Shown piece by piece: positions 58,049-64,000 of a DNA stretch of 64,000 nucleotides; position 1 is the first letter of the stretch; each line of letters begins with the position of its first letter. The notes beneath the pieces are model-generated. The model did no database searches and was not told where the DNA came from. It saw only the letters and a list, made by a program, of their open reading frames with translations. Source of the DNA: Choanephora cucurbitarum (taxonomy: Eukaryota > Mucoromycota > Mucoromycetes > Mucorales > Choanephoraceae); contig JAIWNI010000038.1 in the NCBI GenBank assembly GCA_025331435.1, forward strand, positions 62,001-126,000, given 5' to 3'. Position numbers and translations under genes: made by a program.

Positions 58049-61000
58049 ATGCCCGCTGAAGTTAGATTTTGCTCTTGCTGCGTTCAACAAAAGACATTCT
58101 CAAATTCCAGATACAAGACCTGTGATGATTGTAGAGTAAGTTTGGATAATCTCATATATCTCTATACAACGTCAAGATCGACTAAATGCCTTATTATTGA
58201 TATTTAGGAACGTACTCGCAATATCGGCAGAATGAAATCCACCACTAGATTAGAAAACGAAGCTGATGATGGTCGAAGAAGGGGACGAAAGAAGCAACTA
58301 CCAGCTGCCTACATTTCTCAACTTCATCGCATGAAGCCATTGGAGTTAGGAAGGATGAATAGAATTTGTTGCCATTGCAAAGCCAAGCATTGGTTAGCTG
58401 AGTTACCCTCTACCTGTAAAAAGGGTGAAGAGGCTTGGATGTCATGCTGTAGAGCTGGAAGGGTCAAAATTAATTTTGTTGAAAGACCACCTGAGTATTT
58501 GCAGTATCTCTTAACAGATACTGAAGCTGAAGGAACTGAGTATCGTGAAAACGCTAGACAGTATAATTCTGCTCTTGCCTTCACTTCAATTCGATGCGAG
58601 CAGCTGCAATTAGAAAATACGAATGGTGGATCAAATTATTTCATGCCATTCCAGATCCAAGGAGGCCTTTATCATACCCAAGGTCCTTTAATGAATGAGT
58701 CAGTCAGTAATTCGAGATATGCACAGCTGTATATTTACGACCCTTTGTATGCTGCACAATTGAGAAAATCTCAGAACAGCAACCTTAGTAAATCTATTCT
58801 AGAAAAACTGACTACTATGATTCATGAGTGCTGCCCACACGTAGTTATGTATAAATCGGCATATGAGCTTCTAGCTAAGGCTAATTCGGATCAGTGCGCA
58901 GTATTTGTTTCTGATACTTGCACACTACAACTGGTTGCCGGCTTAGATCGCAGAACTGAAAACCTGCCTTTGTCAGATGAAGTTGCTGCAATTGTACCCA
59001 ATAGTAATGAGTATATGGGTAATGAAAGAGACATTCGCATCTTCTTACGAGAAACAGGTGGCTATACGAGAATCTCTCAAAATCATGCATTATACATGCC
59101 TCTCCATTATGTCCTGTTGTTTCCCATGGGTGACTCTGGATGGAATTGGAGCTTGAGAACTGAGACCGCAGAAGGAAAGGAAACGAGACTGTCTCAAAGA
59201 GCTTATTATCGCTTTAGACTTCATATCAGGCCAAGCGAAATTGAATTTCCTACTCTTTTCTTATCGCAAAGACTTTTCCAACAGTATGTAGTTGATGCTT
59301 GGGCGATCTGTGATCAAAACAAGTTGGACTGGATCAAACACCATCAAGCTGAGATTAGAGCCGACTACTACAAAAATGTTGAGGATGCTCTTATTCGTGA
59401 AGATACTGATATGAATGCTATTGGTCGTCGTGTAATACTTCCAAGCAGTTACATAGGCGGTCCACGCTTTATGGCAAGGTCTTATCAAAACGCAATGGCA
59501 ATTGTCCGATACTTTGGAAAGCCTTCACTTTTTATCACCTTCACTGCCAACCCGCGATGGGAAGAGATTACTGACGAGTTACTTCCTGGACAAACAGCAA
59601 GAGATCGTCCTGATTTGGTGGCCCGTGTGTTCCATATTAAAGTAAAAGAATTTCTGCATGAAATTAAATACAAACATATTTTCGGTAGATACAAGGGACT
59701 GGTCAGAACAATCGAATACCAAAAAAGAGGATTGCCTCACTTGCACCTTTTGCTGTTTTTGGAAAAGCAGGATCGACCTGAGACAAACAGCCAAGTTGAT
59801 AACCTCATCAGTGCATGTATTCCTTCGAAAGAAGAAGACAAAGAGCTGTATGATATTGTAACTTCTTGCATGATACATGGCCCATGTGGCGAAAATATCA
59901 ACCCACAAGCACCCTGTATGACAAAGAACAAAGATGGACAATTGGTGTGCTCTAAAAAGTATCCAAAAGAGTTCAACGAATCAACAAAGCTGTTACCTAA
60001 TGGCTATCCTTTATATAAGCGCACTCATACCAATGATGATGCTCATCGCTATTCTCTTCGTCATCCTCTCAGAAAGAATGAGATGTTTGAGGTCACAAAT
60101 GAATGGGTAGTGCCATACAACCCCTATTTACTCAAAAGGTATAAGGCGCATATCAATGTTGAATGTTGCGCATCAATAGATGCAATTAAATACATCAACA
60201 AATACATCTATAAAGGTCAAGACCGTACCACTTTGAAAATAAGTGACAGTAAAAATGAGGTAGAGAAGTATCTTCATGCACGGTACATTGGTCCTTCAGA
60301 AGCAGTATGGCGTCTCTTTGAATTTCCTATTCATGAAGAAGATCCAACTGTTATTCTTTTACCTGTTCATTTGCCAGACAAGCAAACTATATACTATGAT
60401 CCTCAAGCCAGTCACGGTGATATTAGAGACAAGCTGAGCGATAACAAGACAATGTTGATGGCATGGTTTGAATACAACCAAGGAAATGTGGATGGCCGTA
60501 GCTATTTGTATCAAGAGTTCCCAGAACACTTTGTTTTTGACAACACGAACAAAGTTTGGAAGCCTAGAAAAAAAGGATTTGCAATTGGTAGATTGTTTTA
60601 CATTAATCCAATTTGCGGCGAACCTTACCATCTTCGTTTGCTTTTGACCGTAAGAAGAGGAATGCGTTCTTTCGATGAACTTAGGACAGTAGATGGCAAG
60701 CTATGCTCTACTTTTAAGGAAGCCTGTTTGCAACTCAATCTCATCGAAGTCGATGATGGATGGTTGAACTGTTTCACGGAAGCCGCGCTTTTTGCTACTG
60801 GATCAAGCCTGCGATCTCTTTTTATTACTGCTTTAGTCTATGGCCAAGTATCCAGTCCCAGCTCAATTTGGAATCGATTCTGCTTCGAGTTGTGCGATGA
60901 CTTGGAACATGTGCTTCTTCAGCTTTTACCCAATCGAGCCAATCACTTTTTCGATGAAACAGAAAGCTTTCATTTGGGAGAGCCTGCCCTAGACTACGGA

Positions 61001-62476
61001 CTATTTTTAATCAACCAAGAACTCGAGACTCTCAACATGTCACTACAAGACTTTGCTGACATGCCTTCCTCTTCTTTCAACTGGCAAGATGTTCTTCAAA
61101 ATTGCAACGGTTCTTTGAATACATTTATGCAAGCTGCTGAACAGCTAGATTCAGAAGAAGCTAGAGAGCTCTTTAGCTCAAACTACCAAAGACTCAACCA
61201 AGGACAGAAAGGTGCTATAGATTGCATCATTAGTTACCTGGACGGAATCAAGTCTAATTTGGGTGATAAAGAATGTTTTTTTGTTCAAGGTCCAGCTGGA
61301 ACTGGCAAGACATTTCTTTATAACACACTCCATTGCTACATCCGTTCAAAAGACAAGACGGCAGCCTGTGTTACTTCATCCGGTATTGCTTCGCTCCTGT
61401 TGCCAAACGGTATGACTTCGCATTATCTGTTCAAAATACCCCTCTCCCTTAACCCTCATTCGTCGTCTCTTATCAATAAGAATAGCGAAATTGCTCATTT
61501 CTTGAGAAAGGTCGATGTGATCATTTGGGATGAGGTCCCTATGCAGCATAAACTGTGTTTTGAATTGGTTGACAGAGCTTTACGTGATATCCGTGATTGT
61601 CCTGATAAGTTGTTCGGTGGCGCTTTGATGGTGTTGGGTGGCGACTTTGCTCAAATACCCCCTGTCGTGAAAAAAGGCTCTCGCTCTCAAACTGTAGATG
61701 CTTCTATCTCAAACTCATACATATGGTCAAAATGCCATGCATTGAAGCTCACAGACAATATGAGAATCCAAGATTGTAATGATGTAGAGTCTCGACTGTT
61801 TTCGGCTTGGTTGTTTCAATTATCGATAAACCCATATCTTCAAAACACACTGGTTAAGATTCCTAGCTACATTTATCGAACACATGATCTGATGGACATG
61901 GTCTCAAGGATATATCCTCCACAACTCCTTTCCTGTGCCTCCCAAGATCCTACGGTATTTGCAAAAGCTGCTATCCTAACTACTCACAACTCTACTGTAG
62001 ATCAAATCAACCAAATCGTTTTGGATAGACTACCTGGCGCTTCTCATGTGTTTGACTCAGCTGATACAGCGGACGTCAGTAATTCAGATGATTGTGGAGA
62101 AGTATTTCAAGTATCTCCAGAATATATGAAAACTCTGAATCCAGGAAGTTTTCCTCCATCCAAATTGACTCTTAAAGTAGGTGCAGTGGTAATGTTACTT
62201 CGAAACTTGAACCAAAAGAAAGGGCTTTGCAATGGAACTCGATTAATTGTGCATGAAATAAAACGTCATGTCTTGGTCACATCTATTTTACAACCGTCTG
62301 GCAGTTCTTCTTCTGAGTATCATTTGATACCCAGAATCAAGCTGTCAACGTTGGAAGGTGAATTGCCATTCATCTTGACCCGAAAGCAGTTTCCAGTTCG
62401 CTTATGTTTTGCCATGACAATAAATAAGGCCCAAGGCCAGTCACTTCGAAATGTCGGAATAGATCTGCGTTACGAC
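58049..62476 (+). mobile_element. Helitron (autonomous type, RepHel), interrupted at its 3' coding end
   Basis: Rolling-circle transposon identified by the HUH/two-Tyr Rep plus PIF1-like helicase in one protein. Only the coding part is delimited. The 5' TC and 3' hairpin-CTRR ends were not found; the 3' end probably lies beyond the LINE and outside the window. Confidence 0.8.
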
Positions 62477-63892
62477 ATGGCTCTTTCCACTACTGATCCG
62501 AACCATATAAGGAAGGTGGATGGTATTTCAACAGAAGTATCATCCTCCACCCACAACCCTAATAATCAACCTTTCACCTTTCGCACCTGGGCACAAATGG
62601 TTAAGGTCCAGAAAAGACAACCACTCTCGCTTACTGAAAATGCGGGTTCTCCTGATGAGAGTTCCTCCATGAGTACCACGATCTTCCTCCAGGCAACCGA
62701 GGACTACTCTATCGCTATAGACGCTAAGCAGTTTGAAGGAATAAACTTTAGTTCTCGAAGTTTGAATCTTGTTTTGCGCGATCAATTCCCCAAGGGTGTT
62801 GGTCTGAGAGATCGTCGTGTGGGTCGCACCCAACGATATATTGAAATTGGTTTTGAAACAGCTGCAGATCGCCTAGAAGCCCTCTCCACCCCTTTTAAAT
62901 TACAGGACGATCTTATTAAGATGTCAGCCACCATGGATGGCAATGCACGAGTTGTTCGGATCGGCATCTCTAATATTCCTTTTGGTACTGCAGCTACGTT
63001 GCAGCCTCGTTTACTTGAGATTTTCCACCAATTTGGCGAAATTTTGGAAATTGGTCTTAAACATACGGCAGAGGGAGAATGGTTTAATGGCAGAGGATAC
63101 GTTACTTTGAATCGAGACGTTACTAAGAGTTATAAGGATCTAACTCCCCAAGTTCAATCATGGAAGAAGGATCATAATCTACATCTGGTGTGGAGTGACA
63201 TGAAGCCTATTTGTACCTTCTGTCATGTCGACGACCATATTCGCATTAATTGTCCTGCATTAAAGCCTAGACGTAAGGCATGCTTCATTTGCGATAAGAC
63301 AGACCACCTCCGTGCTGCTTGTCCTTTGGCACCTTGGAATGCCAATCGCAAACGAGCTAGACCCGTCGCTTCTACCACCAGTACCCCCATTCGGAAGGAA
63401 ATTGATGAGTCCCTTCCCAAAACTCAACCTCGTGTAGATATGGCTGCATCCATTGTGGCTTCTGCTGATGATACAATGGACCATGAGACTATATACGATG
63501 AAAATGTTATAATTTCCCAAGAGATTTTGGAGACCCAAGAGGATATGGCTGAAGAAACTCCCCTTTCTTCAGACGAGAGCAACCATGACATACCGGATAG
63601 TCTTTTGAATGATATCGATATGTGCGATGAGCAGATGGCAGTGTTGGACGAGGAACTACCTGAAGGTGCCCCTTCCACTCCTCTGTCCCCTCCGTCTCAG
63701 TCATCTAATACGGACACAGACAGACGCACCAAGCGCCCTGCCTCTCTTAGTCCCAGTGTGAGGAACTCGATCTCTAAGCTCCGTCACCAGGAACGCCAGC
63801 GCCATTCCACCTCTTCATCTCAGGAGCTCACTACACGCTCCGGCAGAGTTTCCAAGCCTAGCGGATCTCTGCAAGACTATCTGCGTATCTAA
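58049..63892 (+). CDS. chimeric ORF: Helitron Rep-helicase (truncated) fused in frame to LINE ORF1
   Basis: Exons 58049-58135 and 58208-63892, about 1,923 codons without a stop. Residues below count from the ATG at 58232. The start has a Cys-pair zinc motif (CSCC, CDDC) in exon 1. A Helitron-like N-domain leads to the HUH Rep nuclease: LPHLHLLLFL near 501, then the two-tyrosine motif IKYINKYIYKG near 653. A PIF1-type helicase follows: Walker A GPAGTGKT near 1019, Walker B VIIWDEVPM near 1096, GGDFAQIPPV, and motif V FAMTINKAQGQSL near 1393. It stops at VGIDLRYD; the final YVALSR-type motif VI is missing. From Met1416 (62477) the frame continues as a LINE gag-like ORF1: an RRM-like stretch (VVRIGISNIPF, FHQFGEILEIGL) and two CCHC knuckles (CTFCHVDDHIRINC, CFICDKTDHLRAAC). 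Helicase function is probably lost. Confidence 0.85.
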
Positions 63893-64000
63893 TGAGTGAG
63901 TCTGTTAACAGTCTCATTCGCTTGCGTATCGGTTCGGTAAACTGCCGCACCGTATACAAACAATCCCAATTACAAACTTCTGATGATTTTATCCGCTATT
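62477..64000 (+). mobile_element. LINE (APE-type non-LTR retrotransposon) inserted in the Helitron, runs off the window
   Basis: ORF1 with RRM-like region and two zinc knuckles (62477-63892), then ORF2 starting in a 1-base overlap. Orientation is the same as the Helitron gene. If the junction at about 62470 is the insertion point, the 5' UTR is only a few bases long, or the copy is 5'-truncated just before ORF1. Confidence 0.8.
63892..64000 (+). CDS. LINE ORF2 start, apurinic endonuclease domain (partial at window end)
   Basis: ATG at 63892 shares its A with the ORF1 stop (TAATG). The visible 36 codons read LIRLRIGSVNCRTVYKQSQL then DDFIRY, matching the first strand of an APE-type endonuclease (I-x-S-x-N-C-R). 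The reverse transcriptase would follow outside the window. The overlap suggests translation by termination-reinitiation. Confidence 0.75.
   Translation, partial: MSESVNSLIRLRIGSVNCRTVYKQSQLQTSDDFIRY

Overview
The window looks like nuclear DNA of a filamentous fungus, most probably an early-diverging (Mucoromycota/Mucorales-type) species. The sequence is AT-rich. Genes are dense with short GT-AG introns (about 45-75 nt), and exon joins in about twenty genes could be solved by hand with consistent reading phase. The protein families are typical eukaryotic housekeeping ones. The taxonomic call is inference: no rRNA or marker alignment was possible. Region 1 (1-11.8 kb) carries the 3' part of the dynactin p150 gene, replication factor C subunit 3, ZPR1, a small unknown protein, a ubiquitin-like/BAG co-chaperone and a coiled-coil protein with one Myb/SANT domain. 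Region 2 (11.8-22.8 kb) is gene-poor. It holds a decayed Tc1/mariner-like transposase, a hairpin-rich putative small RNA ending in a T-run, a broken copy of an unknown multi-exon gene with a possible nuclease motif, a 173-bp TA-flanked MITE, and one intact hemerythrin-like gene. Region 3 (22.8-47.1 kb) is a compact housekeeping block. It includes LON/RING protein, UTP17/WDR75, PRCC-like protein, a Dma1/CHFR-type FHA-RING ligase, tRNA m5C methyltransferase Trm4/NSUN2, a DMT-family transporter, a DDT/WHIM (CECR2-like) protein, RAD9, PTPA, NAA50, BFR1, LTV1, a vacuolar Ca2+/H+ exchanger, ribosomal protein eL43, a DUF423/TMEM256 protein and the GGQ hydrolase ICT1. Ribosome production and translation recur (UTP17, LTV1, eL43, Trm4, BFR1, ICT1), as do cell-cycle and DNA-damage control (RAD9, Dma1, and RFC3 in region 1). 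Many neighbours are divergent with promoters of 70-220 bp, or convergent with stop codons 2-8 bp apart. Region 4 (47.1-64 kb) is a mobile-element district. It has a Mutator-like transposase pseudogene with imperfect terminal repeats and an intact eight-exon gene of unknown function. It also has a large decayed multidomain gene combining a zinc/DUF6729-like region, an apparent RNase-H-fold transposase-like core, a DEDDy 3'-5' exonuclease and a C-terminal cysteine cluster. Last comes an open Helitron Rep-helicase whose helicase is cut before its last motif and continues in frame into ORF1 of a LINE. LINE ORF2 starts in a TAATG overlap just before the window ends. The multidomain transposase-exonuclease relic and the Helitron-LINE fusion are the most unusual objects here.
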